Of a stretch of 64,000 nt of DNA, positions 36,701 to 44,585 are shown piece by piece. Source of the stretch: Sebastes aleutianus (taxonomy: Eukaryota > Chordata > Actinopteri > Perciformes > Sebastidae). The stretch's first letter is position 1, and each line of letters begins with the position of its first letter. The notes under the pieces were generated by a model. The model made no database searches and was not told the DNA's origin. It was given only the letters and a program-made list of their open reading frames with translations. The stretch is from the NCBI GenBank assembly GCA_916700875.1, contig CAKAKS010000072.1:34635072-34699071 (forward strand), read 5' to 3'. The translations under genes and the position numbers were made by a program.

Positions 36701-39700
36701 AACCACACACAGCAACAAAAAAAAAACAGCTTCATGGGTCCACTCTGGGCTGTGTAGTAATATTAGACCCCACTGTACTTGTAGATGTATGCTGCCCATG
36801 TTCCTTTTCTTCTTGTTCAGCTGCTTTGGTGCTGAAGGCATGGCCTCACCCAGTCTTTTGTATCAGGGGACTCCACGTAGTACAAGTACACCTTCCCCTC
36901 TCCTAACCTCCTCTTCAACCACTTGTTTACACTCTGTTGTCTCTCTCGGATCTCCCTCCCCTCTACCTTCTCCCCTCCTATCCATCATAACCTCTCGTGC
37001 CCTGCCCTTACCTTGACCAATTGAAGGACGGATGAGGAAGACGGAGAGGACGAGTCGGGTGCCTCGCGGGCCGGTGTGCACGATAACCTGTACCGCGTTC
37101 ACATGCCCAGTCTCTACAGCTGTGGCTCCAGCTACGGTAGCGAAGCTAGCCTGCCCGCTACGGCCCACACTGTCAGCAATGCCCCCGTCACTGAATACAT
37201 GTGAGTTAGCACCCACCGCTAGCTAGAGCCTAGCAGGATCAATACACTGCCTGCCATAAGTAGCTGATGCTTGCCCCCCCTCCGTGACCCAGACTAGCAG
37301 CGTAGCAGCGCCTGCGAGTTAGAATAGCTAGTGTTTTGCTCTGTACTGCTCGCATTTCCCTCGTGACACATTGTCAGTCAATATTTCTCTCAGTGAGTTA
37401 AAACCCTCTGCTAGCTTTCCCCTTCATGCTTATAGAAAAAGTGCTGCCTGCTGTATCAGCCAGCCTGTAAACAGTAGCCTGTTTCAGTCCACAATGTTAG
37501 CAAAAAAACTGTTAAAAGAGAATTCACTCGCTATAGTATAAGTTAATATTTCCACCCTGCTTGCTACGTGTTTGCCAAAGGACTGCTTGCTCTGAATACA
37601 ACAAATAATACAGAAGCATATGTATCTCTAGTCTGCCACTGCTTGCATCCATTTAAGCTGTGAGTTTATCAAGTACTAGGTGGTGTTTGCTGCTAAGGAT
37701 GAAATAAGAAAATAGTCATGTGGCATAGTGAGTTTCTTGGACCATTAAAGGACCATGTTTTCCATGTTTTGGGCATTTAACAAATCCTGTATGCTTAACA
37801 ATACTGATGTTTTAAAGCATACAGTTGGGTTTGACAGCGATTTATTCCCTTCCACGTAGCCAGATAGTCAGTTTTGGTCCATACCAAAATGCTATGAGAC
37901 TTGACTCTTGCCTGAGATAGATAATCCCTTACAGTGAATGTTTGGTCATATTTGCTTTTCAGTCAAAGTTAAGCTATCAATGCATGATTATACAGTTTTG
38001 AGCCTATATTTTTTTTCTTGTTGTGCTTGTGAAATCAGACTTTTAAGAACAAGAGTCAGCTGCCAAAGAACCAGATTCACATAATCCAAGGAAATCAGTT
38101 CAGTAACATACAGTAGACCTATACTTTGGCAGCAATGTAAATTATACATGAATAGTTAATGGACCAAAACATAGGAAAACATGTATATGTCCTTTAAGTA
38201 TAAAGATCTTAAACTGAAACAGAGCTTTAAATACAGAGCAATGATTACAATATCAAGCTACCTGGGTAAACATTTTATTATTATTTTGTATTGGACTGTT
38301 TCAGGTAACTTTGATGTATTTCCCTTGTGGGAATGATAGTCTTCTCCCATACGTATCTCTTTGCATTAATACTGTAAGTTGAACCATGTTCCTTCAGTTT
38401 TTTCAGACATTTATATCTACCTAAGGTCTGTAGGTGTCTGACTGTTAACATCAGTGAACAGCTGCGCTGTGAGATCAAGGAAATAGCCCTTATTTGGCTT
38501 GCTATTAAGTTGTGCTTGCAAGGGGACATTTGAAGCTTAATGAACAAAGTCTTTTTCAATCCTTTAATAGTTACAAATAACCAATATATACTTTTTACAA
38601 TTTGTGCTGAAATCCTGTGGGGACGCACTACTACTTTACAGAGCCAGTGAGACTAAATGTTTTTCTTTTGTGCTTTGTTAAGAAAGAATGTTAACTATGT
38701 AGGACTGTGGCAGAGGTGTTTAACCCCTGGCTATATGGCACCACCAAGCTTAAGTCCCTGACTTGTAATTATTACTGAGGCCATTTGTCAGAGAGTCATG
38801 AAAGGGTAACTTACCTGGACCATGTTTTCCCATGTTTTTGTGTCTGAGTGACTAATGGGAACAAGACTTTCTGAAATTGGTGCAGTATTGAGGGAGAGCG
38901 CTGCAGACGGCACCCGCTAAACGGGCTGCAAAAATCATATCTCGCAACTCCTCACAATTTACTGTATGTCCACTAAAAGTGCTTGTTCTTGCCACTGACA
39001 GGCTCAGATTGTCATTATAAGGATCTGGCAACATTATGGAAAGGACCCTACAGGGAAATAAAATGTTTTCCTTACCTTTTGCTTGATTCGGTCGGTTTAA
39101 TTTCTCTGTATGACTATATGACACTTATAATAACAACAAGAGTCTGTCAGTGGCAAAAACAAGCACTTTTAGGCTTTGTCCTTTCTATGCGTTTTGGCCT
39201 TTCGTCCACACCCAAACGGCGTTTTAGGTCACTGAAAACTGATCTTTTGTAAAACTTTGGCCAGGGTGAAGATTTTCAGAAACTCTGTTTTCAGTGTTCA
39301 GTATTGGCTCCTTTGTGAGGCTACAGTTACAGTTACTATACAGTTAATCTTCCACTATGGAGAGCCTAGGTCACGCCTCTTGGGATGGACCCAATGGGAC
39401 CTTATTTGTTTACAAAAATACCCATGTATATGTGGACTAGGCCTTAGTGGACGTACATTGACGGTGAGGAGTTGCCCCGAGCGATTACATTACGGCCCGT
39501 TTAGCGGCAGCCATGTGCAGTGTACTCCCTCAATACTGGACCAATTTCAAAAATTGTTGTCCCCATTAGTCAGTTAGACATAAAAACATGAGAAAATAGG
39601 ATCCAGGTTGAAACATACCAAAGTTCCCCTTTAAGTCGTAATCATGAGCTGACCACAGACGGATGACAGATCAACAGTTCAACAACTGAGCACCAGTGGC

Positions 39701-42026
39701 AGGGTGACCACATGCAGTAACCTCTTATTCTATAATGCAGGAGCCAGAACGCAAACTTTCAGAACCCTCGGTGTGAGAACACCCCCCTGATTGGCAGGGA
39801 GTCCCCTCCACCCTCTGTAAGTGCACACTTTCTAGAACACACTCTCCCTCCACTATCTTCCAATACCCACAGTGCTGCTGGGAAATATTCAAAACCACAG
39901 AGATGGCATTTTATAGTTGTAGAGTGTAATGAAGGAAGCATGGTGTTGATAAATGTACTTGTATCTGATGTTTTTATAGCATGCTAGTGTGGATATTGGA
40001 AGGTAGTGCCCTATCCCTACACCACTGCAAGTGTCCTCTGTGCTCAAACTAGACCGTGATCATGGATCGCCTTTACCAAGGTCATTTTGGCAGCCTGGGA
40101 TAACTGGAAGACTGAAAAGAAGTCTGTTGTTAGTAGGATTTGCACTTGCATCAAAAGAGAGGCTTGTCTCTTTTGATAAGTGTGATTGTTTGGTCATGTT
40201 AGACACAAAGTTGTCCTCTATTTCTGATGTAAAAAGTCTGGTTGGTTTCACTGTGGCTGTCAGTGCCATGTGAGGAGAACTTGTCGACCACGAGAAATCA
40301 TTGACAGGAACCTCTTGGGATTTATTTTAATATTTAGAAATGTAGTGCATCAAACCTTTTCTTCAATACCAAAAGACCCAATTCTATAGCATCAAATAAC
40401 TAATTCAAATTGATCAGATAAATGAACACTTGAACATTGATCACTATAAGAGATTATTATAACCGCATTTTTGTTGAGGTGCGTCATTTCTCATGCAGAT
40501 TACCATCTAATTGACATTTATTACATGAATAGAAAGTAATGAAACGGACCGCTTCGCTATTTACTGGCTCGCTGCCAATTCTCCTGCCTCTTCCCTCACC
40601 GAGGGTGAGGCATTACCGTTTTTTTGGCCAGCTCTGCAGCGCGAGCGTGCATGCAGAACGGCGCCCCTTTGCCAGGGCTCCTCGTTCTCTCACCCGGTAG
40701 CGGTATGGAGGGAGACTGGCGCCGGTCTGCATACGTGCTGCAGAGCTGGTTGAGGATTGACAAAGCTTCACTTTGGGGGTATTACGTTACCAGGCATTAT
40801 CAATCCACTTGACGAGGGCGGCTTCAACCACAAGTGCTTTCTCCGTGCACATTGTTTTTTTTAGTCAGAGATGACTTTCCTTTTCCCGTTAGGATATCAA
40901 TGTGCACGCAGGATCAGCCTCAGGTATCCAGCCGGACAGTAGATTGTCCGTAAGGCGAAGTATCAAGGGAGTAAAGTAAAAAAACAAAAACTCAATAAAG
41001 TTAGTCTAACTTAGTTTTAAAATGTTTTTCCATATGTTGTCATGTATGAAAAATGAACACTGTAAGCGGACTACTCAATTACTGTAAGAAAATGATTTAA
41101 ACAGCGTTTGTATAGGAATGATTCCGTCCCAAACTTTTGATCCATATAAGCGGTTTCCACTGTACCTAAAATGACAGAAACCATCTTTGGGATAAAATGT
41201 ATTTGACGTGTACTTTGACTTTTTAGTTTGACCCATGTCCCTTCCACTAACATGGAGGAGGCGGGACTTATGACCTATACTCCAGCCAGCCACCAGGGGG
41301 CAATCCAGATGTTTTGGCTTCACTTTTGGAGAGCTGTTATGTCGTCCGTCTTTATATACAGTCTATGATTCACACACCTATTCATACAGCGATGGTGGCG
41401 GATCTAGCATTATTACTTTTAGGATACATTCCTTGCTGGCCGTGCCCTGCAGTGAAGATGAAACATTATGAGCCCAAACCTCTAAACTTCCTGCTCCCCC
41501 TCCCCTCCCCCCTCCCGTTCCCACAGTGTGTCTATGTGTGCATCTTCTTGTCGAGGTGTATGTGTCCTCTGTTTCTGTGCCCCCTCACCCTTCACCATTA
41601 AACAGTAACAGGAGCACACGTTTTCCCACCTCCACTGTTGAACTGTAGCAGCCACCAAAAATGGCCACGATTCATCACTCTTATTAGGCAGGGCCGTGGA
41701 CCGGGCCGCCGTCTGCAGAGTGCTCACCCATCATCAGAGTCTGCAGCGATGTGGAAACCAGAGACCTCCAACAGTAACTAGCTAGCTGCTCACAAGAGAC
41801 CACTAACTCATACCAGGCTAACCTACTACATCAGAACTAGAGCACTAACTACAAACCACTGACAAAATGAACCACATCTGCTAATTTACAATAACATCAT
41901 CCAAACCTTAATCAGCTGCTCTATAACCAATAACTGTTGTAATCAAACCCCCGGCTGTCCAAATGACTGGTCAAAGTACTTCTGCTGTACCTGTTTGTGT
42001 TTGTTTGCCTCACACGTCATAATCCA

Positions 42027-42080
<54 letters not shown>

Positions 42081-42095
42081 TTATCTATCTATCTG

Positions 42096-42158
<63 letters not shown>

Positions 42159-43853
42159 GTCTATCTGTCTGTCTATCTGTCTTTCTATCTGTCTTTCTGT
42201 CGTCACATTTCTTGATCTAATGTACATTATTTAAAGGGCCAGTGTGTAGCATTTTGGGGGATCTATTAGCAGAAATGGAATATAACATTCATAACTATGT
42301 TTTCATTAGTGTATAATCACCTGAAACTAAGAATGTGTTTTTTAGCTTAGAATGAGCCCTTCATATCTATATAGGGAGCAGCTCCTCTTCACAGAGTCCG
42401 CCACGATGCTCTGCCATGTTTCTACATTAAGCCAGAACGGACAAACACTGGCTCTAGTGAGTGCGTTTTTAGGTTACCTGAAGGCCACCGTAGTTCTCCG
42501 ACATGCTTGTGAAACTGCGGTACTGCTAGCTGCTGTTTGACTTGCGTTGCTCCTAAAGTAGGGTTATAGAGTGGTGAAGGGATGACGTATTTTTGTAGGC
42601 CAACCAAGGCCTATTGAAGGAGGCTAAGACATGGGCAGACACGGGTCTTGGGGTAGGGGGTACAACGCATGCGCAGTGTGCATGCGCAGTGTACATGCAC
42701 ATGCGTTGCGATTGGCTCAATTTCGGTGAGTGCAGACCGCATTTTTACTGCGCATGTGTTGTACCCCAAAGATATGACGCGTTGATGATGCGTGACCCAG
42801 CCTCTTTCAACAGGCCTTGAGGCCAACCAGGAAGTTAGCATCTCCCTGGTTCCCTCAACAAAAAGCCAATGGGATTTTTTTCACTGGGTTTTGGATTATT
42901 GCAGAAAATAAGCTCTGTGGCAAACACACATTTATGACAGCAAGATAATCTCCACAACTGAACACCACTTTTATGATTGTTGGAGTGTGAAGGCAATCGG
43001 CAGAAATAAAAAGCTAACGTTAGGCTATAAACAAACTACACCACGGTCACATGATTACGAGTATACACAACGAGGCTGTAAAGGCGAACGAGTCAGTGTG
43101 ATGACGTTTAGTTGTCTCATTTAGCCGCTTGTTAGCAACCGCCTTTTTTATGTCTTATAAAAGCTTCAAAATTCACGAGTGTGATATTTACTGACATATT
43201 TTATATTGTAGGCATCTAATTAAAAAACCCATTCAGAAAACCCATTGACTTTGAGACACGTGAACAGGGAGTGCTAAAATGCTAATTCATTTCTGGGTTT
43301 TAGGACTCATTCCTTTAACACTCTATTATGCTAAGGATGGCCTCTGAGCAAGGCGAACGATGTTACCACAGTTTTGCACTCGGCAGCTCACAATACCGCA
43401 GTCTTGGAGAGGGAGGAGTGAACCGAGGGGTGCTCAGTTGGTTGCAAACTGCAACCACAAAACTAGAGGCCGCCAAATCCTACACACTATCCCTTTAACT
43501 GTGAGACTGTTTATTACTTCTTCTATTCTTGAGTCTAAATACAACTTGATGATAATCCGAACATGTTTTCTTCTTCTTCTTCTTGTTACCTTCCCTCCTG
43601 CTTCTAATTGTTTCCCACCTCAATTTCTCCCTCTGGTTGTCTTCTTCCCCGACATATTTCCCGCTCTTCACTCTTCTTCTACACCCCCTCCCTCCTTTAC
43701 TGTCTTCTACCTCTTCAGTACACCTCTAGTATGAGAGCAAAGTACCTGGCCACCAACCGACCGGACCAGAACCGACGCTCCGTTCCCAACGACCAATTGG
43801 ACCCGGCTAGCCGGCCTCACCCCGCTGCCCGACCACAGTCCTCAGTCCACTAG
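13375..43853 (+). CDS. ttyh3: Protein tweety homologue 3 (complete, 14 coding exons)
   Basis: Coding exons: 13375-13500, 23078-23274, 28697-28808, 29104-29324, 30911-31006, 31151-31223, 31367-31442, 32542-32597, 33869-33961, 34151-34243, 34327-34463, 37027-37200, 39741-39816, 43719-43853. They join in phase to 554 residues; human TTYH3 has 523. Five membrane segments are visible: about 44-71, 98-116, 220-242, 251-273 and 397-419. The extracellular part has N-glycosylation sequons at N136, N154 and N361 and cysteines C281, C309, C376 and C391. Family hallmarks include FYSFWLCCRRRKSD, CCCTAWCVIIATL, GFYGNGE and YRVHMPSLYSCGSSYGSE. The C-terminus carries a PPxY ubiquitin-ligase-binding motif (P508-Y511) split across the last intron. 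Tweety proteins were described as large-conductance chloride channels; later structures show dimers without an obvious pore, so the activity is debated. A His/Ser-rich stretch, 77-91, lengthens the first intracellular loop. Whether it is the a or b teleost paralogue cannot be told. Confidence 0.96.
13668..13706 (+). repeat. (TG)n microsatellite
   Basis: Simple TG run followed by GAGAGA, in ttyh3 intron 2 (first intron after the start codon). Confidence 0.95.
14005..14560. repeat. Probable dispersed repeat in ttyh3 intron
   Basis: 'ggatgtataaagagaactgg' through 'agtctatgggaaaaggtat' resembles a family common in percomorph fish. No second copy was found in this window, so the call rests on recall. 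Confidence 0.4.
14590..14885. repeat. Dispersed repeat ending in ATCGATTAATTGAG, interrupted by a MITE
   Basis: 'ctggttccagtttctta' and 'atgatggacattttcacta', with the terminal 'cgattaattgag', match a common fish repeat also seen at about 26460-26700 and 60780-60985 ('gaatatctttgggttttag'). The 85-bp element at 14771-14855 is inserted in it. Confidence 0.65.
14771..14855. mobile_element. 85-bp hAT-type MITE with perfect 8-bp target duplication
   Basis: Ends TAGGGATGCACCGATCC and ATCGGTGCATCCCTA are inverted repeats. The flanks are identical: cgattaat at 14763-14770 and again at 14856-14863. An 8-bp duplication is characteristic of hAT transposition. Confidence 0.92.
15184..15325 (+). repeat. 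Purine-rich tract
   Basis: Long G/A-rich strand (gggagaagaggggagggagg and gagaggagagagagagaga) in ttyh3 intron 2. ORFs read through it are compositional. Confidence 0.7.
15776..15900 (+). repeat. Polypurine tract with many G-runs
   Basis: Contains repeated GGGAGGG-type blocks and a run of 12 G's near 15865-15880, so quadruplex or triplex folding is possible. It lies inside ttyh3 intron 2 on the transcribed sense strand. Confidence 0.75.
16736..17106. mobile_element. Two fragments of the 'TAGGGCTGTCAA' transposon, abutting
   Basis: 16736-16919 matches one end of the family ('ggctgtcaattgattcaa' to 'atgtatatatttatta'). At 16920 a second fragment starts with 'ttagggctgtcaaagtta' and runs to 'gcgaaggaggttaaata'. 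The head-on arrangement suggests an internal rearrangement or an insertion of one copy into another. Confidence 0.75.
17235..17345. other. Unique intronic segment with AT-rich homeodomain-like motifs
   Basis: Non-repetitive here. 'gatcaattagctactaata' and 'gcagattaagc' look like homeobox and OTX/PITX sites. Possible conserved non-coding element, but there is no comparison to support it. Confidence 0.2.
17349..17502 (+). repeat. Two (TG)n microsatellites flanking unique sequence
   Basis: TG runs at about 17349-17373 and 17468-17502 in ttyh3 intron 2. Confidence 0.9.
17771..18417. mobile_element. Full-length 647-bp 'TAGRGCTGTCAA' non-autonomous transposon
   Basis: Left end TAGAGCTGTCAAAGTTAACG; right end ATCGATTGACAGCCCTA, with 12-base inverted termini (11 of 12 matching). 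The interior includes 'cccttt' blocks, 'cttgacctctgacctcaag' and 'ccactcccatgttgataaga'. It is the best complete copy of six in the window. No clear target duplication and no transposase ORF were seen. Confidence 0.85.
18979..19275. mobile_element. Partial 'TAGGGCTGTCAA' transposon
   Basis: Starts TAGGGCTGTCAATCGATTC and ends within the family at 'gcataaaaaaatatgctc', truncated like the copy at 2401-2685. Confidence 0.8.
19925..20042 (+). repeat. Dispersed repeat fragment ('agacattcatgatatccaga')
   Basis: 'ccatatctcaacaattatta' followed by 'tacagacattcatgatatcc' matches a widespread fish repeat. Related weaker fragments lie near 51160-51240 and 57960-58060. Confidence 0.5.
20277..20798. mobile_element. 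522-bp MITE with terminal and internal inverted repeats
   Basis: Ends TAAGGCCCTATTCAGACCTG and (reverse complement) TTAGGCCCTGTTCAGACCTG agree at 18 of 20 bases. Sub-terminal phrases such as 'gtgatccgatcac' and 'gaggacgcatgttaa' recur inverted inside. No coding capacity. Confidence 0.88.
21046..21400. repeat. LINE-tail-like repeat next to a half MITE
   Basis: 21046-21131 is the left part of a TAGGGATGCACTGATC hAT-like MITE. At about 21130 it runs directly into 'ccacccattatctgtaac' and the same retroelement-like tail as at 1-217, suggesting insertion into the MITE or a deletion junction. Confidence 0.7.
22349..22381 (+). repeat. (TG)n microsatellite
   Basis: Pure TG run in ttyh3 intron 2. 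Confidence 0.95.
22777..22832 (+). repeat. (GA)n microsatellite
   Basis: Pure GA run about 55 bases long, 250 bases upstream of ttyh3 coding exon 2. Confidence 0.95.
23570..24277. repeat. Composite dispersed repeat in ttyh3 intron
   Basis: The right end, 'ataattatcgtcacaggcct' read in reverse, looks like a hAT terminus. The interior includes 'attctgattggttaatcac' and 'acaacaatgaccggctcg', resembling another fish repeat. The left boundary is unclear and no second copy is in the window. Confidence 0.4.
24590..24660 (+). repeat. tRNA-derived SINE remnant
   Basis: 'aggttcgagtcc' matches a Pol III B-box. It is followed by 'ccattgttgcatgtcactcc', a tail familiar from fish tRNA-derived SINEs. There is no cloverleaf upstream, so it is not a tRNA gene. 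Confidence 0.5.
24866..25377. mobile_element. 512-bp MITE bounded by TTAA, with a perfect internal hairpin
   Basis: Ends TTAAAGGTAGGGTTGGTAAT and (reverse complement) TTAAAGCTAGGGTTGGTAAT match at 22 of 23 bases when extended. The TTAA borders could be a piggyBac-type duplication or part of the terminus. It carries the 45-base perfect hairpin at 25016-25060. Confidence 0.88.
26125..26307 (+). repeat. Two (TG)n microsatellites
   Basis: TG runs at about 26125-26174 and 26271-26306, in ttyh3 intron between coding exons 2 and 3. Confidence 0.93.
26460..26700. repeat. Dispersed repeat ('gaatatctttgggttttag' family)
   Basis: Shares 'gaatatctttgggttttaga' with 60925-60950 and a general layout with 14590-14885. 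Confidence 0.6.
27552..27910. repeat. Simple repeats: (CA)n, (CA)n and (GGT)n
   Basis: CA runs near 27553-27570 and 27731-27764, and GGT triplets near 27889-27906, in ttyh3 intron 3. Confidence 0.85.
29612..29905. repeat. Probable retroelement fragment in ttyh3 intron
   Basis: The phrase 'caggcaaacaa' and related 'gtccaaatgcag' / 'gtccaaacaggc' wording repeats internally. The stretch resembles an untranslated part of a fish retrotransposon. Boundaries are approximate. Confidence 0.45.
30301..30489. mobile_element. 189-bp MITE with TTTAAAGGGAAACT termini
   Basis: Left TTTAAAGGGAAACT... and right ...GTTTCCCTTTAAA are inverted. The sub-termini 'cagccggctctctgtg' and 'cacagagccggttg' also pair. 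It lies in the ttyh3 intron before coding exon 5. Confidence 0.8.
32755..32940. repeat. Retroelement-like fragment in ttyh3 intron
   Basis: 'cagatcaagtttattgttat' followed by 'acagttgtacattcacatgc' and an AT/ACAATA-rich tail resembles a truncated fish retroelement. Confidence 0.5.
33425..33640. repeat. Dispersed repeat fragment ('ggtgccttgtgc' family)
   Basis: 'gggtgccttgtgccttggta' and 'gacaaagc' match the fragment at 52548-52640, which reads 'ggggtgccttgtgcgtcggt'. Confidence 0.6.
35384..36172. mobile_element. 789-bp foldback-type MITE
   Basis: Ends TTAAAGCTGGAGTAGGCAGA and (reverse complement) TTAAACCTGCAGTAGGCAGA match at 18 of 20. Inside, 35620-35745 pairs with 35800-35925: 'agaaacatcttgtag' with 'ctacaagatgtttct', and 'gtcaaactaggcagcgctga' with its near complement. 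A long hairpin is expected. It lies in the ttyh3 intron before coding exon 12. Confidence 0.88.
37745..38197. mobile_element. ~450-bp MITE with TTAAAGGAC termini
   Basis: Left 'ttaaaggaccatgttttcc' and right (reverse complement) 'ttaaaggacatatacatg' followed by 'ttttcc' are inverted repeats with a small indel. Intron of ttyh3. Confidence 0.6.
38801..39634. mobile_element. ~830-bp inverted-repeat element
   Basis: The left arm contains 'catgtttttgtgtctgagtg' and 'actaatgggaacaa'; the right arm contains the complement ('ttgtccccattagtcagtta', 'cataaaaacatgag'). A related partial copy lies at 55015-55372 in lfng intron 4. Confidence 0.8.
40545..40830. other. GC-richer intronic segment of ttyh3
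   Basis: Unlike its AT-rich surroundings, with CpGs and 'gcgcgagcgtgcatgcagaa'. No exon with matching phase was found. It may be an old repeat or a regulatory island. Confidence 0.3.
41165..41367. mobile_element. 5'-truncated copy of the CATAGACTGTATATA MITE
   Basis: Matches 7800-7988, including 'gacgtgtactttgacttttt' and 'gtcgtccgtctttatataca'. The left terminus is missing. Confidence 0.85.
42028..42200 (+). repeat. (ATCT)n microsatellite
   Basis: About 40 tetranucleotide units, with a few GTCT/TTCT variants toward the 3' end. Reading frames give meaningless Leu-Ser-Ile-Tyr repeats. Confidence 0.97.
42233..43499 (-). mobile_element. R500 element interrupted by a second element
   Basis: Outer halves 42233-42563 and 43325-43499 are the two parts of one R500 copy in reverse orientation; the intact copy at 55857-56156 shows they should be contiguous near 'aaagtagtgttattatgg'. 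Between them lies element B (about 42565-43323), with termini resembling AGAGTGGTGAAGGGAT and its complement. Element B itself holds the 215-bp MITE. Confidence 0.85.
42605..42819. mobile_element. 215-bp hAT-type MITE inside element B
   Basis: Termini CAAGGCCTATTGAAGGAGGC and (reverse complement) CAAGGCCTGTTGAAAGAGGC. The flanking duplication aggccaac is at 42597-42604 and 42820-42827. An empty site ('gtaggccaaccaggaagtta', on the other strand) is present near 61497-61520. The interior has 'gtacaacgcatgcgcagt' and an inverted 'actgcgcatgtgttgtac'. Confidence 0.93.
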
Positions 43854-44548
43854 AGACCAGAACCGCATCATTCCACCCTCCACTACTGCCTAAATCCAGT
43901 TTTCACAGCCAATCCCAAGATCATACTCAGAGCTCAACCAGAGCGGAGTGTTTTTAAAGCACCGACAGGACCCCCCGGTTAGTCAAGGTCCACTGAATTT
44001 CACCAACACCGACCGGTTCACCAGAAACAACGCAGTCAGAACTCATCAACCAAGCACCTCAGCGAAGGACTGCACTCTGAACGTCGACTTCTACTTCTCA
44101 CCACACAATGATCCAAAAGTTAGAAAGCCGAAGTCCAACCTTAGTGGACATACACACACCGAGCTGCTCGTTCCACCGCTGCTGTGACGGATTAGCCCAC
44201 ATACCCACAATGCACAGCAACTAAACCGCCTTGGCTCCAGTTTCTTCTTCTACTGTTCAATTCTCTCCACTGGGATCCGTACACTGCCCTCCAGTGGAGA
44301 CAGCTCTCACCACCCAATCCTCTGACATCTTTACATTCAGACCACACACACGTACACGCACACACATACATACAAACACACACACACACACACACGCACA
44401 CCTGTACACACACACACACACACACACACTGTACAGACCTGTAAATAGTAAACATGTGCTTTACTCTCATGAGAAGTAGACTGTTGAATCATTACTGGTA
44501 ATGTGGTGTGCTGCGTGTTTATCATGGAAGTCTTTGCTGTATCTCATA

Positions 44549-44585
<37 letters not shown>

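Noticed and set aside
36863..37216. 117-residue minus-strand ORF over ttyh3 exon 12
   Set aside because: Antisense shadow of the coding exon whose + strand frame matches TTYH3 (YRVHMPSLYSCGSSYGSE).
38281..38628. 115-residue minus-strand ORF
   Set aside because: Lies in a repeat-rich ttyh3 intron; no motif, no splice context, AT-rich composition.
40624..40812. 62-residue ORF in the GC-richer intronic segment
   Set aside because: No recognisable domain and no splice sites compatible with ttyh3 phase.
42028..42200. Possible CRISPR-like array
   Set aside because: Uniform 4-base units without spacers; a simple microsatellite in a vertebrate genome.
41995..42234. 79-residue ORF of Leu-Ser-Ile-Tyr repeats
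   Set aside because: Translation of an (ATCT)n microsatellite.
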